A DNA stretch of 5,275 nucleotides from Nitrospinota bacterium (GTDB lineage: Bacteria; UBA8248; JACPRG01). Under the pieces are notes generated by a model, which searched no databases, was not told the DNA's origin, and saw only the letters and a list, made by a program, of their open reading frames with translations. How positions within the stretch are numbered: position 1 is the stretch's first letter; each line of letters starts with the position of its first letter. A program made the position numbers and the translations under genes. This document shows, in pieces, positions 4,896-5,275 of the stretch. The stretch covers positions 1 to 5,275 of the forward strand of contig JASLXW010000306.1 of assembly GCA_030740135.1 (NCBI GenBank), written 5' to 3'.

Positions 4896-5275
4896 ATGGC
4901 ATGGAAGAAGCTTCTCACGTGCACTGCGGTTGCCGTAAGCCTTCTGACGGCTCCCGCCTTCATCCCAAACGCGGGAGCTGAAAAGATGCGGAAGGTCAAC
5001 TTCCGCCTGGCCTGGATCCCATCTGGTCAGTACTGCTACGCTCTCGTGGCCAGGAAATTGGGGTTCTGGCGCAAGCTTGGGCTGGATGTGAAGATTCACC
5101 GGGGATTCGGCTCCAGTAAGACCTCACAGGAAATCTCGACCGGACAGTTCGACGTGGGGGAGGCGAGCTTTGGACCCGCGATCCTGGTTATCTCCAAAGG
5201 TGGGTCTTTGGTCGGGATGGGTGCCAGGTATCAGAAGTCTCCCATGGGTGTGGCGACCTTGAAGAAGACACCGCT
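4896..5275 (+). CDS. NMT1/THI5 (SsuA/ThiY-like) ABC substrate-binding protein, 5' part
   Basis: The first 126 codons lie in the window; the family is usually 310-350 residues, so about a third is visible. Residues 1-28 are a signal peptide (MAWKK, hydrophobic LLTCTAVAVSLLTAPAF, cleavage after AGA). The mature part follows the NMT1/THI5 pattern: VNFRLAWIPSGQYCYALVA (34-52), then KLGFWRKLGLDVKIHRGFGS (54-73), then ISTGQFDVGEASFGPAILV (80-98), a KGG turn (101-103) and a strand VGMGARYQKSPMGVA. Relatives bind thiamin pyrimidines, alkanesulfonates, taurine or nitrate and feed an ABC importer from the periplasm. The start at 4896 has AGGAGGG eight bases upstream; a nearby ATG at 4901 is out of frame. 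With 26 bases to the deacylase stop, the two are very likely one transcript. Transporter permease and ATPase genes may follow beyond the edge. Ligand pocket residues beyond 126 are not visible. Confidence 0.93.
   Translation, partial: MAWKKLLTCTAVAVSLLTAPAFIPNAGAEKMRKVNFRLAWIPSGQYCYALVARKLGFWRKLGLDVKIHRGFGSSKTSQEISTGQFDVGEASFGPAILVISKGGSLVGMGARYQKSPMGVATLKKTP

Overview
The window reads as ordinary bacterial chromosome, moderately GC-rich, with Shine-Dalgarno-led genes. It carries four well-supported protein genes in two divergent units, plus a decayed-looking left end. The periplasmic signal peptides and the mix of M20 amidohydrolases with BMP and NMT1/THI5-type binding proteins suit a Gram-negative environmental bacterium such as a proteobacterium or an uncultivated relative. 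The sequence alone does not fix the lineage.

Left end (1-552). A minus-strand reading frame (338-108) starts like a secreted caspase-like (peptidase C14) protein: signal peptide, then the first beta strand of the caspase fold. It loses all similarity after about 56 residues and stops at residue 76, so it looks like a gene remnant. Its stop lies inside a very strong 35-base hairpin (85-119). That hairpin directly follows the stop codon of a short plus-strand frame entering from the left edge, so it may be that frame's terminator. A minus-strand frame across the same bases is an alternative reading. Bases 339-552 hold only a weak promoter candidate.

Minus-strand unit (3083 to 553). A BMP-family (PnrA/Med-like) periplasmic binding protein is followed after about 107 bases by an AbgB-like M20 amidohydrolase, whose best start is a GTG.

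Divergent spacer (3084-3555). These 472 bases have no convincing gene. They hold a candidate promoter facing each way, two nearly identical short palindromes and a GC-rich alternating repeat.

Plus-strand unit (3556 to the right edge). An ArgE/DapE/YlmB-like M20 deacylase is followed 26 bases later by an NMT1/THI5 (SsuA/ThiY-like) periplasmic binding protein cut by the window end.

The two units mirror each other: each pairs one imported-ligand sensor or carrier with one M20 amide-bond hydrolase. The simplest joint role is uptake of N-acylated or amide-linked small molecules and their cytoplasmic hydrolysis. The plus-strand pair resembles the known pairing of ThiY with YlmB in thiamin-pyrimidine salvage, but no TPP riboswitch is visible and the ligand stays unproven.
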